Source: G965197555 sp965197555 (GTDB taxonomy: Bacteria; Chloroflexota; Dehalococcoidia; Lucifugimonadales; UBA3495). From it: DNA of 64,000 nt. The first letter of the stretch is position 1. Each line of letters begins with the position of its first letter. This document shows positions 7,608 through 17,394 of this stretch, piece after piece. The notes below the pieces were generated by a model. The model was not told the origin of the DNA and searched no databases. It worked only from the letters and a program-made list of their open reading frames with translations. The stretch is from contig OZ240213.1 in the NCBI GenBank assembly GCA_965197555.1, positions 62,001 to 126,000 on the forward strand. Reading direction: 5' to 3'. The position numbers and the translations under genes were made by a program.

Positions 7608-10600
7608 ATGAGCGAACTAGCGCGCGCGGAGTTCGACAAGGCGCGCATTTCACAGGCGACGCAGAACGACGCTGGCCGCATCCGCCGTGGGGTCGCGGCA
7701 GCGCAACAGCGGTTGGTCCGAGCCGGAGTCCGATGGCCTTTCGAACTTATGCAGAACGCTCACGACGCAGGGCCGCGTGACGACAACCAGCGGATTGAAG
7801 TCGCTTTCGTCCTGTGCGATGACCAGCTTGTCGTATCCCATACTGGAAAACCTTTTGTGGCACAGGAACTTGCCGCCCTGCTGTCCGGTGGGTCTAGCAA
7901 AGAATTTGACAGTGAAGAGACCACTGGACGCTTTGGCACTGGATTCCTTGTGACGCACGCTCTATCAACGCGAGTTGATGTTGATGGCGTGCTGAACACA
8001 CAGGAAGGTCCTGAAATTTTCCACATTGAACTTGAGCGCGACGGAGATGAGGATTCCATCGCAAGAAACATAGAACGAGCCAACCAAGCTCTGGAAAGCG
8101 CGCAATCAGTTTCAGCCGCCGCCATTGCAGACAAACCTACCGCATCGCTCGTCTATCACCTTGTTAATGGCGAGGTAGCCAAGCGTGGATTAAGCCGCTT
8201 GGAACAAGCGCTACCGTACCTATATGCAACTTGCAGCAAACTCGGCAGTGTCCGTATCGAGCTATTCGAAGATTTGTTGCTCTTTGAGCCGGTAGCATCG
8301 TGCGAGGACACGATCGGCGATTTCACCATCAATGAAACTCATATCGCGATTTCATCATCTGATGCGACGAAGAACGTCGTAGCAGTGCGCGTAGGCTATA
8401 AGGACGGTCAATCGGCCCTCCTTGCGGTGTTAGAACGTAAGGGCTTGGACGAGTATCAAGTTCTACTTCCCAGAGAAGATTTCTCCCGGATATTCGTAAC
8501 CTTTCCCATAGCGGAGACCGACTTTTTGCCGTTCAACGTTATCTTGGATGGCAAATTTGCACCTGACCAAGAGCGCGATGGCATTGCCATGCACGATGCT
8601 GATAAAGCATTGGTGGATGAAGCTCTTTCGGCGTTCCCCGCCCTCGTTCTACACGCCGTGGAATCAGGTTGGCTTGACGCCCATAACCTAGCGCACCTAT
8701 CCGTTCCAGATAGACCATTGAGCGGCGAAAACGAAAGCGGCGAAATGGAATGGTGGCAGGAGGCACTTCTACGCGTAGCGGAACAAACCGCTGCCATGTC
8801 TATCGTGAAAACTGAATCGGGCTTGCTACCTGCTATGAACCATCAGGGCGGGCTGTCAGTATCTTTTCTCGTTCCGGCGATTGATGCGGACGCGACCGAG
8901 TGTGTGGATTACGATACCGTCCACAAGATCGCTGGTGCCATTGAGGCCCTCAACATTCCTAGCAAAGAAGTTGCCCGGTCATGGGGGGTAATAGCCCGTC
9001 AATGGGCTCGTATTGGAGCACCGGTTGAGCGATTGGGGTTGGATGAACTGACCACTTGGCTCAAAGATAAGGCACATTCTGTTGACGACCTACCCGTTCA
9101 AGGGGACAGCTTTGCGTGGTTGGCAAACCTGTTTTTGCTGGCGGCAGATATGAACGACCAAAACGTTCGTGATCTGGTCAACGGTCTCTTGCCTGACCAG
9201 TACGGAAAATTCCGGAACACCGAGACAGAATACCTTTACGGCGATGGCGGGATCTCCGAGGAAATCAAAGACATATCCTCTGAGTTGGGTGAGGATATGC
9301 GCTCCAAACTTCTGCACAATGACATGGCAAGGGCTTTAGCAGCTCCGGGTTTTGAGAGTGCGAACACGTTGATTCGAGGGTTACTCGACAAAATGGACGA
9401 CGGTGAATACACCGAATCCAAGGCAATCGATAAAGTGCTTGACAGCCTCGCAGCACGCCTGCCACATGACTGCGAGTTCGATGACGATACTGGTTTGTCC
9501 GCATTGCGTGCCTCGGCGCGTTTAGTAGCATACCTCGTGAGATGCGGAGATGATGCCAAGGTCAGGAGATGCCCCTTACTGACTGCTGCCGGCAATGTGG
9601 TCCACCTTACCGGCAATCAGCAAATCCTAGCCCCGAAACTGCATTGGCCGGAATCGGCACAGCCCTACGCAGGTCTCTACACGTCAAGGCGCCTGCTCTC
9701 TGATCGTTACTTTGATGATGACAACCTTGCTCAAGCCTTACACGAGCTTATCGCGGTTCATCTCGTTATCGCGGCGCCTCTGTTTTACGGGAGGCGCGCC
9801 GAGATTGAGGATGTCAATTTGCTGCGGGAAATGTCGCAAGGTGCGCAGGATACAGCCGGAGTGACCGTCAGAGATGCTTCATTTGGACAGATCGCGTTCC
9901 TGGCCACGGACTTGGTAAACCGTTGCGTTCAAGACATTGAGTTGGCCAAGCTACTGCTGGATTTCGTTCTCAATGTGGCAGCGCGCGAGGATCAAAACTG
10001 GCGCAACACAGAGAGCGTGCTGGGCAATCGTTTGAGTGAAAGGGTCAACTTGTCCCTCTCGGGAGCGACATGGCCGTCAGAGCTAAAAGTTCGGGCATGG
10101 ATACCAGTCCGCACCGCCGATGATGAGGGGAATGAGCGAATAACGCCAATGCCAGCGAATGAATCGCACTTGCGAGAGATCCTTGACCCGTCATGGCTGA
10201 AAAGAAACCGTGACGCGGTGGACTTGCTGCACCAGGCTTTCGGTTTCAGAGAGCTAACGCTGATGCTGGACAGCTTGGATAGTGAAGTTGAGAACGATTT
10301 GGTTGAATTACTGCAAGACCCCGAACTCGTTAGAGTGGCTGCAAGCCACCCCGACGCTGTAAGGTTTGCGTCTGAACTGGAATCAGCAGACATCACACTG
10401 GACTCAGTACGCGAGTTCGTACGGGACATACGAGAGCAAAGGCGTAAGACTCAAGATATTCAGGAACTTGGGTTTGGTGTTGAGAGTTTGGTGAAGGAGA
10501 GCTTGGGGTTGGCTGGCTTCTCCGTGCGTCGCACCGGTATTGGCTCTGATTTCGAGATCGCGATGGAACTCGGCGACGTGGCTAACTTGCAACTGACTAA

Positions 10601-10988
10601 GGGCGAGCAAAGCTGGTTGGTGGAAGTAAAAGCCACCCGTGAGCAAAAGGTGGTCCGTATGTCAGATACCCAAGCTAAGACAGCCGCGAAGGAGAACGAT
10701 CGGTACTTGCTTTGCGTCGTGCCGGTAGAACTTGAAAGTGACGCTCTGGATTTAGATGACGTTCTGGCTAGTATGAGGTTTGTGGCCGATGTAGGCGGCC
10801 GCGTGATCCCACTGTGCGACAATTTGGGCAATTTCGAGGAACTGCGAGACGACATTACGGCGGGCACATCGTCTGGTGTCCAGTTGGAAATCTCTCCTGG
10901 TCCCGCGCGGGTTCGTGTTAACCGTTCCGTTTGGGAAAACGACGGTTTTCCACTTGATGATCTGGCCGAGCACTTATCATCACGATAA
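7608..10988 (+). CDS. Large GHKL ATPase with C-terminal DUF3883/Mrr-like nuclease domain
   Basis: A single 1126-residue protein. The N-terminus is a sacsin-like GHKL ATPase: N-box 'ELMQNAHDA' (46-54), a G1-like strand 'VVSHTGKPF' (75-83), and G2 'TGRFGTGFL' (106-114). A long helical middle of about 700 residues follows. The C-terminal domain has 'GIGSDFEIAMEL' (about 980) and 'SWLVEVKATRE' (about 1003), a D-ExK nuclease-like pattern of the DUF3883 type. Such ATPase-DUF3883 proteins recur in defence islands, though their mechanism is not settled. The start at 7608 follows ACGGAGCC. It stands alone, between an empty stretch and an IS21 element. Confidence 0.75.
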   Translation: MSELARAEFDKARISQATQNDAGRIRRGVAAAQQRLVRAGVRWPFELMQNAHDAGPRDDNQRIEVAFVLCDDQLVVSHTGKPFVAQELAALLSGGSSKEFDSEETTGRFGTGFLVTHALSTRVDVDGVLNTQEGPEIFHIELERDGDEDSIARNIERANQALESAQSVSAAAIADKPTASLVYHLVNGEVAKRGLSRLEQALPYLYATCSKLGSVRIELFEDLLLFEPVASCEDTIGDFTINETHIAISSSDATKNVVAVRVGYKDGQSALLAVLERKGLDEYQVLLPREDFSRIFVTFPIAETDFLPFNVILDGKFAPDQERDGIAMHDADKALVDEALSAFPALVLHAVESGWLDAHNLAHLSVPDRPLSGENESGEMEWWQEALLRVAEQTAAMSIVKTESGLLPAMNHQGGLSVSFLVPAIDADATECVDYDTVHKIAGAIEALNIPSKEVARSWGVIARQWARIGAPVERLGLDELTTWLKDKAHSVDDLPVQGDSFAWLANLFLLAADMNDQNVRDLVNGLLPDQYGKFRNTETEYLYGDGGISEEIKDISSELGEDMRSKLLHNDMARALAAPGFESANTLIRGLLDKMDDGEYTESKAIDKVLDSLAARLPHDCEFDDDTGLSALRASARLVAYLVRCGDDAKVRRCPLLTAAGNVVHLTGNQQILAPKLHWPESAQPYAGLYTSRRLLSDRYFDDDNLAQALHELIAVHLVIAAPLFYGRRAEIEDVNLLREMSQGAQDTAGVTVRDASFGQIAFLATDLVNRCVQDIELAKLLLDFVLNVAAREDQNWRNTESVLGNRLSERVNLSLSGATWPSELKVRAWIPVRTADDEGNERITPMPANESHLREILDPSWLKRNRDAVDLLHQAFGFRELTLMLDSLDSEVENDLVELLQDPELVRVAASHPDAVRFASELESADITLDSVREFVRDIREQRRKTQDIQELGFGVESLVKESLGLAGFSVRRTGIGSDFEIAMELGDVANLQLTKGEQSWLVEVKATREQKVVRMSDTQAKTAAKENDRYLLCVVPVELESDALDLDDVLASMRFVADVGGRVIPLCDNLGNFEELRDDITAGTSSGVQLEISPGPARVRVNRSVWENDGFPLDDLAEHLSSR

Positions 10989-11035
10989 GCCTAAATTCGT
11001 CGGGAAGGCAGGCGTAGGAACGTTGAAGTGTAAAA

Positions 11036-11060
11036 GGCGGAGCTAAAGTGGACCACCTGG
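11036..11060 (+). repeat. IS21 left inverted repeat
   Basis: GGCGGAGCTAAAGTGGACC followed by ACCTGG. It pairs imperfectly with 13572-13596; the shared blocks are GGCGGAG, TAAA and ACCACCTGG. Confidence 0.7.
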
Positions 11061-11152
11061 ACGGATTGACTGCCTGACATTGTGGCGGTTGAAAAATGTA
11101 CCGTCCTCTGCCATCCATAGGTTCGAAGTCGTGCTTATGGGTGGTGGGATGG

Positions 11153-12668
11153 ATGTACCAAGTGGACGTGTATCTACGGGTCCGGCGGGCGGTGATGGTG
11201 GATGGAATGAGCATCCGGGAGGTCTCCCGGGTCTTCGGCCTGCACCGGGACACGGTGCGCAAGATTCTGGCCTACTCAGCGCCGCCGGGCTACCGGCGAC
11301 AGACTCCGCCCCGGCGCCCCAACCCTTCGACAAGCTCAGGAGGAGCCCTTCACCGGCGTCATCGATCAAATCCTGGTAGACGACCTCAGGCGTCCCAGGA
11401 AGCAGCGCCACACGGCCCAGCGGATCTTCCAGCGACTCAGGGACGAGCATGGGTTCAGCGGCCAGTACACCATAGTCAAGGACTACGTGAGGGAGCATCG
11501 CCGCCGGTCGCAGGAGATGTTCGTGCCCCTGTCCCATCCGCCGGGCCACGCCCAGTGCGACTTTGGCGAGGCCCTGGTGATCATCGGCGGGGTGGAACAG
11601 AAAGCCCACTGCTTCGTCCTGGACCTGCCCCATAGCGACGGATGCTTCGTCAAGGCCTATCCGGCCGAGACCACCGAGGCCTTCCTGGACGGCCATGTCT
11701 CGGCCTTCGCATTCCTGGGCGGAGTGCCCCAGAGCATCCTGTACGACAACACCAAGCTGGCGGTGGCCAGGATCATGGGGGATGGACGCCGTAAACGCAC
11801 CCGGGCCTTCACGGAACTCCAGTCCCACTACCTGTTCGATGACCGGTTCGGCCGTCCCGGCAAAGGCAACGACAAGGGGAAGGTCGAGGGGATGGTCGGC
11901 TATATGCGGCGCAACTTCCTGGTGCCGGTCCCGTCCTTCGAGAGCTTTGATGCGCTGAACGCCCACCTGGAGCAGCGCTGCTTGGCGCGGATGGATGCCA
12001 GGTTGCGGGGCCACTCAGAGAGCATAGGCCAACGGATGGAACGGGACCTGGAGGCCCTGCTGCTTCTACCTCCGGTGGCCTACGACGCCTGCGAGAAGCA
12101 GGCAGGCCGGGTGAGTTCGCTGTCGCTGGTGAGGTACAGGACCAACGACTACTCGGCGCCGGTGGCCTACGGGCACCACGACGTGCTGGTAAAAGGCTAC
12201 GTGGACCGGGTGGTCATCAGTTGCGGGTCCGAGGTCATCGCCCGCCATCACCGCTCCTACCAGCGGGACGACTTCGTTTACGACCCCATCCACTACCTGC
12301 CCCTGCTGGAGCAGAAGACGGCGGCCCTGGACCAGGCCTCTCCCCTGCAGGGATGGGACCTTCCCGAGGAGTTTGGCACGCTGCGCCGGTTGCTGGAGTC
12401 CCGTATGGGACGAAGGGGCAAGCGGGAGTTCGTCCAGGTACTGCGGCTATTCGAGCATTTTTCGCCTGGGGAGGTCCACGCCGCGGTTCGGGATGCCCTC
12501 CGGTTGGGGGCTTTGAGCTTCGACGCGGTGAAGCATCTGGTGCTCTGCCGGCTGGAGGGCCGGCCGCCCCGCCTCGACCTGGAGCTCTACCCCTACCTGC
12601 CCCAAGTGCGGGTCAACATCACTTCCGCCGGGGATTACATGACGTTGCTATCGGGGAGGGCGGCATGA
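11153..12668 (+). pseudogene. istA: istA, IS21 transposase, frameshifted
   Basis: The N-terminus (ATG 11153, 'MYQVDVYLRVRRAVMVDG', HTH 'VSRVFGLHRDTVRKILAYS') and the rest (frame from about 11343, 'GVIDQILVDDLRRPRKQRH' onward) lie in different frames. The break falls in a short segment holding CCCTTCGACAAGCTCAG (11323-11339), a repeat-like sequence that IstA proteins normally lack. The DDE residues of the transposase core remain: 'QCDFGEA', 'LYDNTK', and Glu in 'KGKVEG'. The frameshift makes the transposase non-functional unless recoded. It overlaps istB by 4 bp (ATGA), the family's normal coupling. Confidence 0.85.
11323..11339 (+). repeat. Short dispersed repeat, copy 1 (inside istA)
   Basis: CCCTTCGACAAGCTCAG lies at the istA frameshift. 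A 16/17 match in reverse orientation lies at 46835-46851. This 17-mer and its complement recur in many bacterial genomes as intergenic repeats. Confidence 0.55.
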
Positions 12669-13447
12669 ACAGCCGGTCCACGCTGCTGCTGGAACATCAT
12701 CTGAAGGAACTGAAACTGCCCAGCTTCTTCCGGGAATACGGGAACATGGCGGCCCAGTGCGCCGCCGAGGGAGTGGACCACCCAGGGTACCTGCTCCGGC
12801 TCGCCGAACTGGAACTCATCGATCGCCACCAGCGCATGGTGGAGCGCCGGATCCGCGCCGCCCGCTTCCCCGCCGTCAAGACCTTCGACACCTTCGACTT
12901 TCCGACCATCCCGTCGGTGAACAAGGCGCTGGTGATGGAGTTGGCCCGCTGCGAATACGTCCAACGCCGTGAGAACGTCATCGCCGTCGGCAACAGCGGC
13001 ACCGGCAAGACCCACGTGGCCCTGGGACTGGGCCTGGCCGCCTGCCAGCGCGGGATGTCCGTGGGATTCACCACCACCGCCGCCCTGGTCCACGAGCTGA
13101 TGGAGGCCCGGGACGAGAGGCGGCTGCTCAACCTCCAGAGACAACTTTCCCGCCTCAGCCTGCTGATCATCGACGAGTTGGGATTCGTCCCCCTGTCCCC
13201 CACCGGGGCGGAGTTGCTCTTCGAGGTCTTCAGCCAGCGCTACGAGCGGGGCTCAATCCTGGTGACCACCAACCTTCCCTTCGACGAGTGGACCGAGGTC
13301 TTCGGGTCGGATAGGCTGACCGGCGCACTGCTGGACCGTCTCACCCGCCACGTCCACATCCTGGAAATGAACGGCGACAGCTACCGCCTCAAGCGTAGCA
13401 GGGAGAGCGCTGTCTCCCAACCTTCAGACGAGCCTCACGAAGAATAG
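12665..13447 (+). CDS. istB: IstB, IS21 helper ATPase
   Basis: A 260-residue AAA+ protein of standard IstB length. It has Walker A 'GNSGTGKTH' (about residue 110), Walker B 'LLIIDELGF' (about 170) and sensor 'LVTTNLPFDEW'. IstB assembles on DNA and directs and stimulates IstA integration. The start ATG overlaps the istA stop. The frame remains open upstream to 12221, but that part lies inside istA in another frame and is not real. The gene is intact although its partner is broken. Confidence 0.9.
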   Translation: MNSRSTLLLEHHLKELKLPSFFREYGNMAAQCAAEGVDHPGYLLRLAELELIDRHQRMVERRIRAARFPAVKTFDTFDFPTIPSVNKALVMELARCEYVQRRENVIAVGNSGTGKTHVALGLGLAACQRGMSVGFTTTAALVHELMEARDERRLLNLQRQLSRLSLLIIDELGFVPLSPTGAELLFEVFSQRYERGSILVTTNLPFDEWTEVFGSDRLTGALLDRLTRHVHILEMNGDSYRLKRSRESAVSQPSDEPHEE

Positions 13448-13571
13448 GTTGCATCAAGACCTTCCTGCCTGCCATCTGCTGCCCCACCCGTCTGCAGGGC
13501 ATTTCCCTCAACAAGTGGCGCGGATATTTATGCTGGCCAGTTAGCTCAGACTTTTTCGCTGGCCTTACACA

Positions 13572-13596
13572 CCAGGTGGTACAGTTTTACTCCGCC
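13572..13596 (-). repeat. IS21 right inverted repeat
   Basis: On the minus strand this reads GGCGGAGTAAAACTGTACC and then ACCTGG, mirroring the left repeat with a few mismatches. The frame of the following GHKL fragment is open through it. Confidence 0.7.
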
Positions 13597-13609
13597 CCAG
13601 TGGCCCAAC

Positions 13610-15364
13610 ATGCCTCCGCCATTGACATTCGTTGATGTGCTGTTCATTGAACGTGAAGAGATAGCCAATGAACGGTCCGTCAGTCGGCTCTCCGAAATAG
13701 CTGTGGCGGACAACGGTACAGGAATGACGGGAAGCACTCTTGTTACTGCACTGCGATTCGGTGGTCGGGGTTCTGATTCTCGAGTCCATGGAATCCGGGG
13801 CAAATATGGAGTGGGACTCCCAACGTCGTCCTTATCCCAGTGTCGCCAAGTCGACGTCTGGACCTGGCAGTATGGAATTGGCAATGCCGTTCATTGCTAC
13901 CTCAAGGTCGACGAGATCGAATCCGGGGAGGGCGAAGTGCCGCCCTACGACTCGCTCCCGGTTCCGCCCGAATGGATCCGTGTGATGAACGAGTCCACCT
14001 CAGCTTCTGTTAGTGGCACGTTGGTAGTTTGGTCTAACCTCGATCAAGTCAATGAAAAGCGAGCGGATACCGTAATGCGGCACATGGAGCAGGAAGTAGG
14101 CCGCATTTACCGACATTTCATTGCGGACAACCATTTGATTGCGGACAACTCGGTTGAGATCCAAATGTCGCGGTTTGACGCTAACATGAACAACGCGATT
14201 AGTTCCCGTAAGGTTCACCCCAACGATCCATTGTATCGGATGTCGAATTCGGCGACTCCTAGCGAGGAGGGAGACCCCTGGAGCGAGACACCAATGTTTG
14301 ACGAGCGGGCGGACAGTCCGCGGTATTACCCGGTGCGCTGGGAGAATAAGGAATACACGGTGACTGTCCGGTATTCCAAAGCGAAGGACGAGGCGCTCAA
14401 GTTGGGGCCTACGGGTCAGAGAGCCGGTAACTTACTACATGGAAGGCATGCAGGACGGAATACTGGCATATCGGTGGTTAGGGAAGGCCGCGAATTAGTT
14501 AAGCTTCTTCCAATGAGGGCTCGGCACGATGAGCGGAATCGCTGGTGGGGGTGCGAAATCAGCTTCGACAGTGGTTTGGACGCTCTTTTTGGCGTAGACC
14601 ACAATAAGCAGATGGCTTCGCATCTCCAGAGCATAGTGGATGAGTTCGCCAACAGCGACCTTCTATCTTTTCAGGAAACCGATGACGTGGAAGAAGGCAG
14701 TCCCTGGAAGAGGCTGTGGGAGATTGTCTGTGATGTGAGGGACGTCACCGCTCAAATGCGTCGTGAAATAGAAGCGACCCTAAAGAACATCCGGCCGGCA
14801 ATAATAATCGATGGAGACCTTCAGGAAACTCCATTGGATGTAAGCGTTAGCGTGGCTACCACTGGAAGTAAGAAGGTAGAGGAGGAAGGCGAGCTTGGGC
14901 CGACTAGTACTAGTGAGACCGCTAAACTGCTCGATGACGAGTCCAAAATAGCCGCTCACACCGATGAATTGATAGATTCGGGCATCGATGCCGAAACCGC
15001 GGCAAAGTTGGCCAAAGTAATGGTGGAACGCGGTGATCGTTACGCCTTCGTTTCTGATACCGTTCCTGGGTCTCACATGTTCAGCGTGAAAAGCCGAGAG
15101 GGGGTGATCTACGTCACGTTGAACATCGACCACCCCGCATATGAGGTCCTGCGAGAGCTAGAGGAATCGCTGCTGGAAATGGAGGATCCGGGCGAACTGT
15201 CCAACGCCTGCGTAGCTCTCCGATTGCTCCTTCTCTCGTGGGCTTCTGCGGAGGACCAATATCACGACCGGGACCAGCGGAGGAGAGTGCAAGACGTGGC
15301 CGGGGTATGGGGCCGATATGCGGCTACTTTCTTCGATGTTGAATTAGCTCAACGAGGGCAGTAA
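13610..15364 (+). pseudogene. GHKL ATPase lacking its N-terminal N-box, truncated by IS21
   Basis: The 584-residue frame begins at an ATG only 14 bp after the IS21 end and is open into the IS. The G1 box 'AVADNGTGM' (about residue 31) and G2 box 'GKYGVGLPTSSL' (about 64) are present. The helix bearing the metal-binding Asn (E-x-x-x-N, N-box), which should precede them by 30-40 residues, is absent. The ATPase is therefore probably dead. The remainder, including a conserved 'RHDERNRWWGCEISFD' region near residue 300, looks under selection. It is followed by the PLD gene with TAATG overlap, so the two formed a module. Confidence 0.75.
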
Positions 15365-16213
15365 TGACCAACCCTGGCAGGCCTTGGGACTTGGTGGAGG
15401 TCAATGCGGTCGACAGCGAAGATGTCTTCGTCGCAGCACCTTATATCAAGCAGGATACATTGGGCCGGTTGCTCGACCTTGTAAACCCTGACGCCAAATT
15501 AATTTGCGTTTCCCGGTGGCGGCGAAGAGAAATTGCTTCAGGGATTTCGGACCGAGAATGCCGGGAATTGGTTGTCGCACGCGGCGGAGAGTTCCGACTT
15601 CATCAATCTCTTCACGCCAAGTACTACCGTTTTGGAAAAGTGGTGCTCACTGGATCTGCCAATCTGACCGGGGCCGGCATGGGATACTCCCCCTGGCCCA
15701 ACTTGGAAACTCTGTGCCCCCCCCTGGAACAGTTTTGACTGGGAGAAACTGGAAGAGCGACTTCTGTCTGAGTCTTACTTGCTGGGAGATGCAGAGTACC
15801 TCCGATGGCAGCAAATTGAAAAAACTGGTCGAAGCTTAGGATTTGTCAGTAAAGATGAAGGTCCGTCAGAACCCGAACCTGTTGGATGGGAGCCTAGAAC
15901 CCGAGAGCCGGACCATTTGTGGTTGGCGTACCGCGGGTCGGAGCAAGATGTCCCAGGGGATGACGAGAGACGCGCTGCATTAGCTGACCTGGACGAGGTC
16001 GGTCTACCTCCTGATCTCGATCGACAGGACTTTGACAACTGGATAGTGGGAGCACTCCTAGAATCCGCTTGGGTCGGGCGGATTCGTAGCTTGTGGGGCG
16101 CTGACCGCATGGAGGTTCGGGCTTTACTCGAAAATGAGTGGGGAATGGACCCCTCATCAGTTGAGCGGGCCCGGCAGACTTTGGAGGCATGGATCCAACG
16201 CTACCTACTCTAG
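15364..16213 (+). pseudogene. PLD-superfamily nuclease, frameshifted at a run of 8 C
   Basis: The first frame (15364-15738) holds the single HKD-like motif 'LHAKYYRFG' followed by 'GSANLTGAGMG', typical of PLD-fold nucleases. After CCCCCCCC (15717-15724) the natural continuation ('WNSFDWEKLEERLLSESYLLGDAEY') lies in another frame that runs to 16213. Removing one C joins the halves into a protein of about 282 residues. The gene overlaps the GHKL stop. The frameshift could be a sequencing error, a real mutation or a phase-variable tract. PLD nucleases paired with GHKL ATPases are plausible antiviral effectors; this role is inferred. Confidence 0.75.
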
Positions 16214-16324
16214 TTCGAGATCGACCCCATCGACCAAACTGGACAAAATCATGAACCTTTGAGATCAGGTTCGCTGTACCCGTGTAGTCAACCACCCGCC
16301 CCCGTCTATTGGATGAAGTCGACA

Positions 16325-16351
16325 GCCCCTGCTGTGCAATCGGGGGCTTTT
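16325..16351 (+). terminator. Candidate rho-independent terminator
   Basis: GCCCC (16325-16329) pairs with GGGGC (16343-16347) and is followed by TTTTCC. It lies 110 bp downstream of the PLD gene. The stem is short. Confidence 0.45.
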
Positions 16352-16373
16352 CCTTTAGTCGGGTCAGCCTCGG

Positions 16374-17070
16374 TTATCCCATGTCCGGCTCCGCCGTCTC
16401 CCCCACCGTCATCCTATACCCGACCCGGGGTTCGGCGAAGATGTATGTCGGGTTCTCGCCGTCCTCCCCCAGCTTCTGCCGCAGCCCGCATCAGTTGGGT
16501 GCGGATCACCCGCGGGCTGCCGGGGTTGGTCGGCCCCCACACCCGGTGCAGCAGTTCCTCGTGGGTCACCATCCGCCCGGCGTTTATCGCAAGCTCCGCC
16601 AGCAGGTTGTACTGGGTGGCTGTCAGCATCACCTCCTCGCCCGCTACCCCCACCCGCTGCTGTACAAAGTCGATGCTCAGGTCCCCCCGCTCGAACGGTT
16701 CCGGCGACTCCACCCGCTCCGGCGCAGCCCGCCGCCTCAGGGCCGGCTAGATTCTCGCCACCAGGTCCGTGGGCGAGAAGGGCTTGACGATGTAGTCGTA
16801 GGCGCCCAGCTCGAAGGCCCGGGCGATCACCTGGTCCTGCCCGTACCTGGAGAGAGATCACCGGCACGTTGGCGCCCTGCTGGACGCTCCGCATCAGTTC
16901 CAGGCCGTTGGATCGGGGCAGCACCAGGTCCAGCAGGACCAGGTGGGCTCTTCTTCCTCCACCAGGCGCAAGGCCTCCCCCGGCCCCCCGGCGGCCGCCA
17001 CGTCGTAGCCTGTATTGGACAGGGCGTCCCGCACGTAGCGCAGGGTCTGGGGGTCGTCGTCCACCGCTTA
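16374..17070 (-). pseudogene. OmpR-family response regulator, multiply frameshifted
   Basis: On the minus strand, pieces of one response regulator can be read in successive frames. They are a receiver start ('VDDDPQTLRYVRDAL'), the phospho-acceptor strand ('LVLLDLVLPRSNGLELMRSV'), the receiver end ('YDYIVKPFSPTDLVARI') ending in a stop, and a winged-helix domain ('LTATQYNLLAELAINAGRM', later 'NPTYIFAEPRVGYRM'). At least three frame changes and one stop are needed, so it is dead. A related fragment lies at 34254-34688. Confidence 0.75.
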
Positions 17071-17394
17071 AATGCGGGGTCAGCTCTTGCTTGGACAGGC
17101 GGGGGGCCTCTCGGGCCGGCGCCGCGGGCAGGACCGGCACAATCTGGCAGGTCTCATCCAGGGCCGGAACAGCGACGTGACCTGCACTACCAATCCCGAC
17201 TCGTCGCCCTCCGCATGAGGGCCCAAAGCCCTGGCGGTTCCCAGTCGTATCCTACAGCCGGAGAGTTCGAGTCTTCTCAAGTCTCAGATACAAACTAGTG
17301 GGCCTGAGCGTACCGAATTGCGAACTTTTCGGTGGGAGGTCCTTCTATAAGGAGTGCAGGTTTTTTGGACCGATTTTCGAGAGTCAGGCCACAA
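17071..17394. other. 324-bp stretch with no intact gene
   Basis: The left part probably continues the decay of the response-regulator operon. No confident coding or structured element is seen up to the end of the FRG-TPR gene. Confidence 0.4.

Larger units (their letters stand above)
11029..13596 (+). mobile_element. IS21-family insertion sequence (decaying)
   Basis: The element carries istA and istB in the usual order, bounded by imperfect inverted repeats (11036-11060 and 13572-13596). The left end reads TGTAAAAGGCGGAG. At the right end the matching bases stop after CTCCGCC, so the outermost right terminus seems lost or altered. IstA is frameshifted, so the copy is probably immobile. On the right it abuts a GHKL ATPase gene that lacks its start. 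Confidence 0.8.

Noticed and set aside
12221..12664. Upstream extension of istB
   Set aside because: It lies inside istA in another frame and matches no IstB sequence; the coupled ATG at 12665 is the start.
1..16213. Classification of the island as BREX or DISARM
   Set aside because: No brxC, pglZ, pglX, drmA or drmB-like genes are seen; one PLD gene and several GHKL ATPases are not enough.
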